A stretch of 39,935 nucleotides of DNA, from positions 1 through 39,935 of the forward strand of contig JBBRZF010000008.1 in assembly GCA_038236965.1 (NCBI GenBank). The letters run 5' to 3'. Positions 32,294-39,935 of this stretch are shown one piece after another (the first letter of the stretch is position 1; every line of letters begins with the position of its first letter). The position numbers and the translations under genes were made by a program. The notes beneath the pieces were generated by a model, which saw nothing but the letters and a program-made list of their open reading frames with translations, was not told the DNA's origin and made no database searches. Source of the stretch: JBBRZF01 sp038236965 (GTDB taxonomy: Bacteria; Acidobacteriota; Terriglobia; Terriglobales; Acidobacteriaceae).

Positions 32294-32860
32294 ATGGCCA
32301 AAGCTGCAACTTATCCGACTATTTCCGCCGACCGCTCGCAGAGCATCGCGAAGCAGGTCGCCATCGTGATCGGCGCAAGCCTGTTCATCGCTGCTTGCGC
32401 GCGGGTCAGTGTTCCCCTGCCGTTCACCCCGGTTTATCTCACGCTTGCGAATTTTGCGGTATTGGCCGTAGGCATCACGCTGGGAGCGAAGCGCGGATTT
32501 GCCGCAGCGGCGCTGTACCTGGCACAGGGAGCGATGGGACTTCCCGTCTTCGCTATGGGCGGCGGTCTTATGCACATGGCCGGTCCAACCGGCGGATACC
32601 TGCTGGCTTATCCGGCGGTTGCCTTAGTCGCCGGTGCCATTGCGGCGCGAAAACAGGACTCGTTTTCGGTAAAACTGCTGGCCTCGCTGGTGGCAGAAGT
32701 ATTGCTGTTTGCGTGCGGCATCAGCTGGCTGATCGCCGTGTGGCATGTTCCGGCGGCGCAAGCCGTAGCCTTCGGTCTGTATCCCTTCATTTTTGGCGAA
32801 ATCGCCAAGATGATGGGCGCGGCCGGATTGGGACAGAAGTTCACCGCGCGCCTGAAGTAG
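32294..32860 (+). CDS. bioY: Biotin transporter BioY
   Basis: A 188-residue BioY, the biotin-binding S component of an ECF transporter. Six hydrophobic helices are seen, with family marks PLPFTPVYLTLANFAV, GAKRGFAAAALYLAQGAMGLPVF and AGPTGGYLLAYPAVAL. No ecfA or ecfT gene is nearby, so it must share energising subunits encoded elsewhere or act alone, as reported for some solitary BioY proteins. The frame is open from 32048, but AGGAAGTG is 5-8 bases before the ATG at 32294. Confidence 0.93.
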   Translation: MAKAATYPTISADRSQSIAKQVAIVIGASLFIAACARVSVPLPFTPVYLTLANFAVLAVGITLGAKRGFAAAALYLAQGAMGLPVFAMGGGLMHMAGPTGGYLLAYPAVALVAGAIAARKQDSFSVKLLASLVAEVLLFACGISWLIAVWHVPAAQAVAFGLYPFIFGEIAKMMGAAGLGQKFTARLK

Positions 32861-32876
32861 CAACGTGCGAAAAATT

Positions 32877-32904
32877 GGAGCAGCCATTGACCCGGCTGCT
32901 CCTC
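32877..32904. terminator. Hairpin after bioY
   Basis: GGAGCAGCC and GGCTGCTCC form a 9-pair stem with an 8-base loop. The plus-strand tail (TCTGATTCG) is poor in T; the minus strand has AATTTTTC. Confidence 0.55.
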
Positions 32905-33021
32905 TGATTCGTTGATTGCCCAATCATTCATTGCACTCGTCGCAGGCTAGTTTTCGCGATCGACGCCAACCGTCTGTAGCCTGGCACAACTTCCAGTGGC
33001 GCAGAATAAAGCAAAGGGAAT

Positions 33022-33897
33022 ATGAGTAGTTCTGTGAAAGAGATCAAGGTTGCACACAGTCCGGATTCGGACGACGCGTTCATGTTTTACGGTCTGGCCA
33101 CGAACAAGATCCGCGTGCCGGGACTGAAGTTTACGCACGTGCTGTGCGACATCGAGACCCTGAATCGGCAGGCGATAGAAGGCGAAGGCGTGTACGACGT
33201 CACCGCCATCTCGTTCCATGCGTATCCGTATCTTCAGGACAAGTACGCGCTGATGCCGAGCGGCGGCAGCGTGGGCGAAGGCTACGGTCCCATGATCGTT
33301 TCGCCGAAGCCGTACACGATAGAAGAGATCAAGAAGGTGAAGATCGCGATACCGGGCACGCTGACGACGGCCTATCTTGCGCTGAAGCTGTTTGCGCCGG
33401 AGATCGAAACGGAAGTCGTTCCCTTCGACCAGATCATTCCGCAAGTATTGGAAGGCAAATACGAGGCGGGACTGATCATCCACGAAGGCCAGTTGACGTA
33501 TTCCAAGGCGGGCTTGAACCGAGTGCTGGACATGGGCAAATGGTGGCGTGACCTGACGGGTCTGCCGCTGCCGCTGGGCGGAAACGCTATCCGCCGCTCG
33601 CTTGGAGCGGAGACGATGTCGAAGGTTTGCACGGCGTTGCGCGACAGCATACAGTACGCGCTCGACCATCGCGAACAGGCATTGCAATATGCCATGCAGT
33701 TCGCGCGCGACCTGGACACGCAGCTTGCCGACAAGTTCGTTGGCATGTACGTGAACGACCGCACGCTGGACTACGGCGCTGACGGACGCGAAGCGGTGGC
33801 CAAGCTGCTGGAGATGGGCTACGAAAAGGGAGTGATCCCGAACAAGGCCAACATCGAATGGGTGGAATACGCCAGCATACAAACGGTACAACCGTAG
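33022..33897 (+). CDS. mqnD: 1,4-dihydroxy-6-naphthoate synthase MqnD
   Basis: A 291-residue enzyme that splits cyclic dehypoxanthine futalosine into 1,4-dihydroxy-6-naphthoate. It has the family pattern through its whole length: AHSPDSDDAFMFYGL (the place of SPCPNDTF in other MqnD proteins), CDIETLNR, SGGSVGEGYGP, AIPGTLTTAYLALKLF, GLIIHEGQLTY with the catalytic His154, and KWWRDLTGLPLPLGG. A second in-window member of the futalosine route after mqnA and mqnC. A 7-base repeat array starts at the stop codon and a strong bidirectional terminator follows. Confidence 0.92.
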   Translation: MSSSVKEIKVAHSPDSDDAFMFYGLATNKIRVPGLKFTHVLCDIETLNRQAIEGEGVYDVTAISFHAYPYLQDKYALMPSGGSVGEGYGPMIVSPKPYTIEEIKKVKIAIPGTLTTAYLALKLFAPEIETEVVPFDQIIPQVLEGKYEAGLIIHEGQLTYSKAGLNRVLDMGKWWRDLTGLPLPLGGNAIRRSLGAETMSKVCTALRDSIQYALDHREQALQYAMQFARDLDTQLADKFVGMYVNDRTLDYGADGREAVAKLLEMGYEKGVIPNKANIEWVEYASIQTVQP

Positions 33898-33931
33898 TTG
33901 CCAGTTGTCGGTTGCCAGTTGCCAGTTGAAA
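33897..33931 (+). repeat. 7-base tandem array, GTTGCCA type, abutting the mqnD stop
   Basis: Five units: GTTGCCA, GTTGTCG, GTTGCCA, GTTGCCA, GTTGAAA. The first base is the last base of the mqnD TAG. Confidence 0.87.
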
Positions 33932-33965
33932 GGCAAACGCAAAAGACAAAGAAAGTTGCAAAGAC

Positions 33966-33996
33966 AAAATGCGCTCCTCGCGGAGCGCATTTTTTA
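33966..33996. terminator. Bidirectional rho-independent terminator
   Basis: AATGCGCTCC and GGAGCGCATT form a 10-pair stem with loop TCGC and A/T runs on both sides. It ends mqnD and the converging PilZ gene. Confidence 0.92.
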
Positions 33997-34009
33997 TGCT
34001 GCAAGATTT

Positions 34010-34333
34010 TTATTGTGCGGACGAATAGTACTTGCCGATGATGACGCCGATCTCGACGGCCGCGTCGGGGTCGAGTTGCTCGAACTCGAAGCCCGGGCCT
34101 TCCGGTGCGCGGTAGCGAGCGACGGCATGAACCTCGCGGCGGATACCTTCGGAATCATCCACTAGAAAGAGCGCGTGTTTCGAGCCAGCAACGAATTCCT
34201 CAGCGGTGACGACCAGCATTCCGCCGCGCCCTAGTATGGTCACCTGACCGAAACGTTTGCCCTCGCTGGTTTCGGCAAACACTTTAGCCGCCTTGGGCAA
34301 CATGATGCGTTCGAACTTTCGCCGTTCATCCAT
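34010..34333 (-). CDS. PilZ domain protein
   Basis: A 107-residue single-domain protein of the PilZ family, whose members bind cyclic di-GMP. The N-terminal ERRKFERI box is followed by a barrel-like region (KVFAETSEGKRFGQVTILGRGGMLV, then GFEFEQL). The second box is GRGGM rather than the textbook D/NxSxxG, so binding of c-di-GMP is uncertain. GAGGGA lies 7 bases before the ATG. It converges with mqnD and is divergent from the HAD gene. Confidence 0.8.
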   Translation of the reverse strand: MDERRKFERIMLPKAAKVFAETSEGKRFGQVTILGRGGMLVVTAEEFVAGSKHALFLVDDSEGIRREVHAVARYRAPEGPGFEFEQLDPDAAVEIGVIIGKYYSSAQ

Positions 34334-34562
34334 AAGAGATCCCTCACTGCACAGAGTCCGGGAACGAGGTTACCGGGTAGATATCGATCGGCACAACACG
34401 AATCGACGGAGAGCTGAATCAAGCTTGGCAGGCATTTTGTCATACTTTGCGAACCATTGCGGGAATCAGCAAGCTTGGGCTCCGAAACAGGGTTCGATTT
34501 TACGCTATAAGGCGCACGCTTCTACACCACGGAATAGAAAACCTCTTGTATTCTGGAAGCGG

Positions 34563-35273
34563 ATGGCAACCACAGACAATCTGATTTCCCAGACGCTGCT
34601 GATCGACGCCGACGATACGCTCTGGGAGAACAATATCTACTTTGAGCGCGCGATCGCGACTTTCATTTCGTTTCTGGAGCACAAGGAACTCTCACCAGCA
34701 GAAGTGCGCGGAGTGCTGAACGAGGTGGAACGCGGCAACATCGTGAAGCACGGATACGGGTTGCATTCGTTCGCGCACGCACTGGTGGATACCTTCGAGC
34801 AACTCTCGGTGGAACCGATAACGCCCGCGCTGCACAAGACCATCCACAGCTTTGCCCATGCCATTGCGGAGCATCCGGTGGAGTTCATCGCCGGGGTGGA
34901 AGAGACACTCACCTACCTACAGTCGCGCCACAACCTGATCATCATGACCAAGGGAAACATCACCGAGCAGAGCGGAAAGATCGAACGCTCGGGCCTGAAC
35001 CGTTTTTTTACAGCGGTGGAGATCGTCGCGGAGAAAGATGTTGCGACCTACGAGTCGATCATCGGGAAGTATGAGTTGAATCGCGAGACGACGTGGATGG
35101 TGGGCAACAGCCCGAAGTCGGACATCAACCCATCGCTGGCGGCGGGGATCAATGCAGTGTTCGTGCCGCATGACAACACCTGGATACTGGAACACGAAGA
35201 AGTCGCCGCCGCGCCCCGCGGCAGAATCCTGTTGCAGGTGGAACGCTTCAGCGACTTAAGAAATACTTTCTAG
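34563..35273 (+). CDS. HAD family hydrolase
   Basis: A 236-residue haloacid-dehalogenase-type phosphatase. Motif I is LLIDADDTLWENN (nucleophile Asp in DADDT), a helical cap follows (about 20-95), motif II is MTKGN (Thr), motif III Lys is near AEKDV, and motif IV is VGNSPKSDINPSLAAG. Substrate unknown. The frame is open from 34257, but the region before 34563 reads as the leader of PilZ and non-family sequence. GGAAGCGG sits just before the ATG. Confidence 0.9.
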   Translation: MATTDNLISQTLLIDADDTLWENNIYFERAIATFISFLEHKELSPAEVRGVLNEVERGNIVKHGYGLHSFAHALVDTFEQLSVEPITPALHKTIHSFAHAIAEHPVEFIAGVEETLTYLQSRHNLIIMTKGNITEQSGKIERSGLNRFFTAVEIVAEKDVATYESIIGKYELNRETTWMVGNSPKSDINPSLAAGINAVFVPHDNTWILEHEEVAAAPRGRILLQVERFSDLRNTF

Positions 35274-35287
35274 CTTCTTCTGAAGAC

Positions 35288-36517
35288 TTATCCAAGAACG
35301 CGCGGGAACTTCGCCGAATCGTTTTGGAATCCCGGGAAGACCGTGTTCAGTTCGCGATTGCCGAGATGCCGGGCAACGGCTTCGCCGAGCACTCGACGGA
35401 AATCCGTGGTGAGCGCGAGATCGCGTCCTTCATAAAGCTGCGAACTGTCGAGTCCGGGCCACTGTCCGTAAACGTTTCCGCCGCGCACGGGACCGCCGAG
35501 AACGAGCATGGCATTGGCGTGTCCGTGGTCGGTGCCGCGGTTTCCATTTTCGCGCGCGGTGCGTCCGAACTCGCTCATGGTAACGATGACGGTATCCTCA
35601 GCAAGATCGCCGAGGTCGATCCAGAAGGCGGAGATGGATTGCGCGAACTCGCGCAGGACGTTGGCGAGTTGCGGCGCTTCGTTGGTGTGATGGTCCCATC
35701 CGCCGATATCCGTGAATGCGACCTGCACGCCGAGATCGGCTTTGATGAGCTGAGCGGTCTCTCGCATGGCGTCGCCGAATTTTCCGCGCGGATAATTTGC
35801 GCCGGGCGCAGTACGATACTGCTGCGGATTCGCGGAACGCAGCATCTTCACGGCGTCAAAAGTTTCCTGTCCGGCGTGCATGACGGAATCGACGCTCTTG
35901 TCGTACATGGCTTCGAAGGTATTGGAGAGAGGCTGGGCGGCGGCATTGCGTCCGCCTACGCCGAAGTCGTTGAGGTTGCTGATGGCGACGGCAGGCGCGG
36001 ACCCGGCGAGCATGCGCGGCAGAGATGAGCCGAGCGCGATGGCGCGGAACGGAGCCTTGGCGGCGTCCTCTTTCGCAGTGTGGATGGCGCGATTGAGCCA
36101 GCCATCTTCGGTGCTCTTCATGCCGGGCGTTCCACTCTCCATGAAATCCTGCGCGTCGAAATGAGAACGCGTGGGATCGGGCGAACCAGCGGCATGGACG
36201 ATGGCCATGTGCTTTGCATCCCAGATGGGTTTCAGCGAGGCCATGGAAGGATGCAGGCCGAAGAGTCCGTCGAGATCGACGACGTCTTTGCGGGGAATGG
36301 CGATGCTGGGACGCATGCTGTAATAAGCGCTCTCGCCGTGAGGGATGATGATGTTGAGTCCGTCGGCAGCGCCCCGCTGAAAGACGACGACAAGACGCTT
36401 GCCTCGCGAACCGGCTTCGGCACCGGAGGCCGCACGCGTGAGGAAGGCCGGAAGCACGGCGGTTCCAACCGCGGCCAACGCACCATTACGAACGAAAACT
36501 CTGCGAGTGATGGACAT
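35288..36517 (-). CDS. DUF1501 family protein with Tat signal
   Basis: A 409-residue member of the DUF1501 family (alkaline-phosphatase-like superfamily). The N terminus has a twin-arginine signal (TRRVFVRNGALAA, hydrophobic core, LTRAASGA), so it should be exported folded by the Tat system. Family marks include VFQRGAADGLNIIIPH, GLHPSMASLKPIW, AGSPDPTRSHFDAQDFME, FTDIGGWDHHTNE, TMSEFGRTARENGNRGTDHGH and the C-terminal ALTTDFRRVLGE. It begins 2 bases after the DUF1800 stop, so the two form an operon. Biochemical role is unknown; the pair is widespread in Acidobacteria and Planctomycetes. Confidence 0.93.
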   Translation of the reverse strand: MSITRRVFVRNGALAAVGTAVLPAFLTRAASGAEAGSRGKRLVVVFQRGAADGLNIIIPHGESAYYSMRPSIAIPRKDVVDLDGLFGLHPSMASLKPIWDAKHMAIVHAAGSPDPTRSHFDAQDFMESGTPGMKSTEDGWLNRAIHTAKEDAAKAPFRAIALGSSLPRMLAGSAPAVAISNLNDFGVGGRNAAAQPLSNTFEAMYDKSVDSVMHAGQETFDAVKMLRSANPQQYRTAPGANYPRGKFGDAMRETAQLIKADLGVQVAFTDIGGWDHHTNEAPQLANVLREFAQSISAFWIDLGDLAEDTVIVTMSEFGRTARENGNRGTDHGHANAMLVLGGPVRGGNVYGQWPGLDSSQLYEGRDLALTTDFRRVLGEAVARHLGNRELNTVFPGFQNDSAKFPRVLG

Positions 36518-36519
36518 CG

Positions 36520-38574
36520 TTATCTCCGCTGGAATTCCGGCGAGCCGAGGATCAATCCTGCGAGCACACCCGCACTGGTAGGGCCGTCAGAGACGGTGGC
36601 GATACCGCCTGTAAGTTGCGGGTCGTGCAATTGCTTTTGTATGGTGTCGTGCGTCTGGCGCGAGACATCGCCGCCGAGCAGCGACTGTTCGAGCATAGCT
36701 TGAGCGGCATCTGCCTGCGCACGGTCGTCGGGGACGAGTCTCCCGGTGTCCACTTTCAAGCCCGGCAGGCGTCCGGCGCCGAGCGCAAGCGCGAAGTTCA
36801 TGCGGCTGAGAAGCGCGGCGGAGTTGACCCAGGTCTCGGCCTTCATGCTGTAACCGGTGGGCGGCTGCGCTCCGTAAAGCGGCATGCCCATCTTGTTGAG
36901 AGTCTGCACGACAGGACCGGCGGCTTGCATGTCTGCTCCGGTTGCGCGAAGAGCGGAGACGACAAACTCAAAAGGCGTCTTCACTTTTGCGCGATAAGTG
37001 TCTTTCGCCCAGAACTCCTGCGAGCGGAAGAGGGTGCGCAATACTTCGCGAATATCGCCATCGGTGCGCTGAAAAGTTTCTGCCATGCGATCGACGAGAG
37101 CGTCGGGCGGGTTGTCGCTGACGAAACGCATCGCCAGTTTGCGCGAGATGAACTTAGCAGTTGCGGGATTCTGCGCGAGCATCTCGAGGGCTTTTACGCC
37201 TTCCTTCTCGCCATCGTCTTTGAACTTGCGCCCGAGTACGACCTTGTCTCCGGGCTCATGCATGCGAGCATTGAAATCGAAACCGTCCGCACCCTCGCGC
37301 GGTTTGCGTATCGACCATCCGGTGAGCACACGCGCAAGTTCGGTGACATCCTTCTGCGTGTAACCGCCGTTGACGCCGAGGGTGTGCAGCTCCATGACTT
37401 CGCGCGCGTAGTTTTCGTTGAGACCCTTGGGCGCGTTCTTGCGGATCTGCTTGAACTGCTCTTTGTTGTCGATGGCGGCTGCGCGCTGGCGTTGACGCGC
37501 ATTGCCGCGTTGCGCAAATTGCAGCTGTCGCCCGCCGGGACCGTACTGCGCGAACTCGCTGTTGGGACCGACACTTTGCCAGTTATCAAGATAGAAGAGC
37601 ATCGCGGGACCTTTGGCGGTGGCGATGAGCAGGTCCCTGAATTTGCCGAGCGCGTTGGGACGAATGACATCGCGCTCATAGGCGTTGATCATGTAGCGGT
37701 CTGGACCCTTGCCGATGAAAACGTTGAAGTGATTGAACCAGAAATCTGCCATCACTTCCTGCAACTGGCGCTCGCTGTACACGGCGCGCAAAAGTTTTGC
37801 CTGCATCAGTTCGCCGACTACGACGCCTTGCGGGGTGAACATGGCGACGAGAGTTTCCTTTTGCTGCGGCGACATACCGTCAACGAGGGACAAGCGTTCG
37901 AGCTGCGAGAGAGCGCGCACGAATGTATCGCGTTGTTCGGCAGGCATGGCGAGGATAGCCTTCATGCGTGCGTCAGGTGCGAGTTGCTGCATGCGGTCGG
38001 CTAGTTCACTGGCCTGCTGACGCTGGGTGCGTCGCTCCTGGCGCTGGGCGGGCGTGATGTCATCGTCCTGCATATCGCCAGCGTTTTCCGGCTGCTGGGC
38101 CGCGTTGTTATTGTCCTTGTCCTGCTTGTTTTGCTGGCGGAACCTGTAACGCTCAAGGGCGGCTTCGTAGACGGCGCGCTTTTCGGGATCGCGAGGAAGG
38201 TCGCGCTTCCCTTCGGCTACAGCTTTCAGAAGTTGCGGCGGCGGAAAATTCTCCACCAGTTCCCGTGTGCTCATCTTCAATGTGCGCAGGGGAGCGAGAC
38301 GCGCTTCGACTTCGCGCTCCTCGATGCGCTGAGGATTGAGTTGCTGCTCAAACCATTTATCCACGCCCATGGCGGCAACGCGGTCGCCGTCTCCGGGACG
38401 GGGGCCAAAGGCGAAACGATTAAGCACCTGTTGTGCGCGCTGATGTTCGTCCATCTGCGATGCGACTTCCTGTTTTGCGTCTTTATGTTTCTTGTCGCGC
38501 GCGAAGAGGACTCCGCAAGTGATGGTCAACGAAGTGGCGACAGCGAGAACAGCGGCAGTGCGAATGAGTTTCAC
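36520..38574 (-). CDS. DUF1800 family protein
   Basis: A 684-residue exported protein. From the chosen GTG at 38574 it has a signal peptide (KLIRTAAVLAVATSLTITCGV). DUF1800 follows with HLLNRFAFGPRPGD-like opening, a Gln/Asn/Asp-rich linker (near 38040-38140), and the core segments MADFWFNHFNVFIGKG, NENYAREVMELHTLGVNGGYTQ and VTELARVLTGW. The open frame to 38736 is not supported: GGGGAGA lies just before GTG 38574 and no family sequence is upstream. It is the first gene of a two-gene operon with DUF1501. Role unknown; possibly an enzyme or scaffold working with the DUF1501 partner. Confidence 0.92.
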   Translation of the reverse strand: MKLIRTAAVLAVATSLTITCGVLFARDKKHKDAKQEVASQMDEHQRAQQVLNRFAFGPRPGDGDRVAAMGVDKWFEQQLNPQRIEEREVEARLAPLRTLKMSTRELVENFPPPQLLKAVAEGKRDLPRDPEKRAVYEAALERYRFRQQNKQDKDNNNAAQQPENAGDMQDDDITPAQRQERRTQRQQASELADRMQQLAPDARMKAILAMPAEQRDTFVRALSQLERLSLVDGMSPQQKETLVAMFTPQGVVVGELMQAKLLRAVYSERQLQEVMADFWFNHFNVFIGKGPDRYMINAYERDVIRPNALGKFRDLLIATAKGPAMLFYLDNWQSVGPNSEFAQYGPGGRQLQFAQRGNARQRQRAAAIDNKEQFKQIRKNAPKGLNENYAREVMELHTLGVNGGYTQKDVTELARVLTGWSIRKPREGADGFDFNARMHEPGDKVVLGRKFKDDGEKEGVKALEMLAQNPATAKFISRKLAMRFVSDNPPDALVDRMAETFQRTDGDIREVLRTLFRSQEFWAKDTYRAKVKTPFEFVVSALRATGADMQAAGPVVQTLNKMGMPLYGAQPPTGYSMKAETWVNSAALLSRMNFALALGAGRLPGLKVDTGRLVPDDRAQADAAQAMLEQSLLGGDVSRQTHDTIQKQLHDPQLTGGIATVSDGPTSAGVLAGLILGSPEFQRR

Positions 38575-38674
38575 AGAGTCTCCCCAAAACGGCGGGCCGG
38601 AAGAACTGTAGGTTAAGAACCCTGAATCCGGGAAAAGTTGCTCGAAGTTGAAATGAAAGCCGGGGAGAGCGGAG

Positions 38675-39935
38675 CTACGCCGAGTAGACGCGTCCCTTAT
38701 TAATACGGTGGAGGAGGGCGGAAGCAATTTGGTCAATGTCGGTGGGGCCGAGATCGCAACGAATGTGCTCGTCGAGGAACTTTGTTTTCTCCTGCTTTGC
38801 GCGGGCCCATTTTCCGGGCAGCGAAGACACGGCGGCTGCTACGGTATCGCGGCGGATCTGCACGAGGAGTCCCTGAACGGCAACGGGATCCAGCTTGGTC
38901 GGAGTAAGCTGCACAATCTCGTTGAGGGTTTCTCCCATGCTGAGCGACGAACGGTAGGGACGGTCGCTGGTCATGGCGTCGAAAGTGTCTGCTACACCGA
39001 CGATGCGGGCGTGGATCGGGAGCTCTTCGTCACGGAGGCGGTCGGGGTATCCGGTGCCGTCGTTGCGTTCGTGATGAGAGCGCACCACCTCGGGAATCTT
39101 CGGCCATGGAAACTGGATGCCTTGCACGATCTGGTGGCCAGCGGTGGTGTGGTCGGCCATCTCGCGAAACTCGCGTTCGTCGAGCGCGCCCTGCTTTGCA
39201 AAAAGATGCTTATCGACGGAGACCTTGCCGATGTCGTGCAGATATCCGGCAGCGCGGAGGCCAGCGACTTCATCGCTCTCCATGCCCATTGCCTCGGCGA
39301 TACCGGCGGCATAGCGACCGACGCGCAGAGAATGTCCATGGATGTTCACGTGTTTGAAGTCTATGGCGGCGGCGAAGGCCTCGAGCGTGTGATCGTAGAA
39401 GTTGTGGATGGTGGCCATCAGCTTGAGGTTTTCGCCGACACGCTGGGCGAGAGACTCGCTGAGATTCTGATTGTGCACGTGTAACGACGCGAAGTGCGAG
39501 AGCAGGCCAAGCGTGTGCAGCTCTTCTTCGCCATAGTCAGCGCCGTTCTCGCGCTGGCCGAGGGCGACCATGCCTACCAGTTTCGAGGCCACGCGAAGAG
39601 GAGCGATGCAGCGGAACAACTGGGGCGCCATGTTTCCGTTGGAGGTAAGAAAATCTGCCCAATTCTCAGAGGTGATGCAGCGAGGAGCGGTAGTCCGGGC
39701 AAGTGTGTGAACGTGTTTCGGCAACAGCGGGATGACTGCGGGTTGAGGAAAGGAGGCGAATCCGCGGTCCGCGACGGAAGCGAGCATCGCGGGTCTCTCG
39801 GTAAAACGAAAGAGTGCGCCTTCTCGAGCGTCGAGTGCGTCCATGAGAGAGGCGAGCATCAGCGGAGCGGTTTCAGAGAAATCGCGCTCAGCTGTCATCA
39901 CCGGACCCAAGTCGCTCAAGGCCTCGAAGGTGAGA
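38675..39935 (-). CDS. GAF/HD-GYP domain protein, truncated by the window end
   Basis: At least 420 residues, open to the right edge, so the N terminus is missing. A GAF-like domain (about the first 170 residues seen) precedes an HD-GYP domain that hydrolyses cyclic di-GMP. The visible HD-GYP marks are HGHSLRVGRY, the HD pair in AGYLHDIGKVS, SHHERNDGTGYPDRL (the HH...DGxGYP box) and VADTFDAMTSDRPYR. All the metal-binding positions of the family appear present, so it should be active. The TTG at 39919 is an in-frame codon within an ongoing frame, not a likely start. With the PilZ protein at 34010 it points to c-di-GMP signalling. Confidence 0.88.
   Translation of the reverse strand, partial: LTFEALSDLGPVMTAERDFSETAPLMLASLMDALDAREGALFRFTERPAMLASVADRGFASFPQPAVIPLLPKHVHTLARTTAPRCITSENWADFLTSNGNMAPQLFRCIAPLRVASKLVGMVALGQRENGADYGEEELHTLGLLSHFASLHVHNQNLSESLAQRVGENLKLMATIHNFYDHTLEAFAAAIDFKHVNIHGHSLRVGRYAAGIAEAMGMESDEVAGLRAAGYLHDIGKVSVDKHLFAKQGALDEREFREMADHTTAGHQIVQGIQFPWPKIPEVVRSHHERNDGTGYPDRLRDEELPIHARIVGVADTFDAMTSDRPYRSSLSMGETLNEIVQLTPTKLDPVAVQGLLVQIRRDTVAAAVSSLPGKWARAKQEKTKFLDEHIRCDLGPTDIDQIASALLHRINKGRVYSA

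Noticed and set aside
32947..33990. 347-aa open frame on the minus strand
   Set aside because: Antisense to mqnD, His/Arg-rich composition; mqnD itself is certain.
34257..34562. N-terminal extension of the HAD protein
   Set aside because: It overlaps the PilZ start region on the other strand and has no HAD-family sequence; a good ribosome site lies before 34563.
36616..38004. 462-aa open frame on the plus strand
   Set aside because: Antisense shadow of the DUF1800 gene with no recognisable protein pattern.
38575..38736. N-terminal extension of the DUF1800 protein
   Set aside because: It would bury the signal peptide inside the protein; the GTG at 38574 has a proper ribosome site.

Overview
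The window looks like a chromosomal segment of an Acidobacteriota (Terriglobia/Koribacter-like) bacterium. The main support is an ADOP-type permease (the 'acidobacterial duplicated orphan permease' family), three genes of the futalosine menaquinone route, a DUF1800/DUF1501 pair, and moderately GC-rich coding DNA with little operon clustering. I see no phage, IS element, tRNA, rRNA or CRISPR. Most content is housekeeping or envelope-related.

Layout. 1-7.3 kb: tatA, a small membrane ORF, an M20 peptidase, a thioredoxin-fold DUF255 protein, a lysine-tailed secretory-looking protein of unknown function, a CBS-pair protein, a DUF58 protein and a PGPGW-like membrane protein. 7.3-11.9 kb (minus strand): DedA, an alpha/beta hydrolase and an ADOP permease split by a frameshift. 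12.2-18.4 kb (plus): a PDZ-7TM-GAF-PAS histidine kinase overlapping its sigma-54 response regulator, then mlaE-mlaF. 18.4-23.8 kb (minus): an unknown protein, a YkgJ-type Cys-cluster protein, topA, a decayed four-helix-bundle (S23) gene and dprA. 23.9-29.2 kb (plus): mqnA, a second VTT/DedA-like protein, a secreted helix-hairpin-helix protein, mqnC, a repeat-rich gap and a frameshifted lipase-like gene. 29.2-33.9 kb (plus): a small ORF, a processive GT2 glycosyltransferase, a membrane-anchored SRPBCC protein, a 47-aa membrane ORF, bioY and mqnD. 34.0-39.9 kb: PilZ (minus), HAD hydrolase (plus), the DUF1800-DUF1501 operon (minus) and an HD-GYP protein cut by the window end.

How genes fit together. 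mqnA, mqnC and mqnD supply three steps from chorismate to 1,4-dihydroxy-6-naphthoate; mqnE and mqnB are not here. The kinase/regulator pair sits directly before the MlaE/MlaF lipid transporter. TatA is a plausible exporter component for the Tat-signal DUF1501 protein. PilZ and HD-GYP proteins point to cyclic-di-GMP control.

The most unusual feature is non-coding. At least nine gaps carry short arrays of degenerate 7-, 8- or 9-base units with a strict period. Each locus has its own consensus, except that one 9-base word (NNAGGTTTC) recurs at several loci. In five places two arrays face each other in inverted orientation. Several arrays touch a stop codon or sit just before a start codon. They make ORFs look longer than the genes are, so many starts here were moved downstream. 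A separate GGGCTAAAGCCC hairpin repeat lies after mqnC. Three genes carry frameshifts, which are either real decay or sequence errors.
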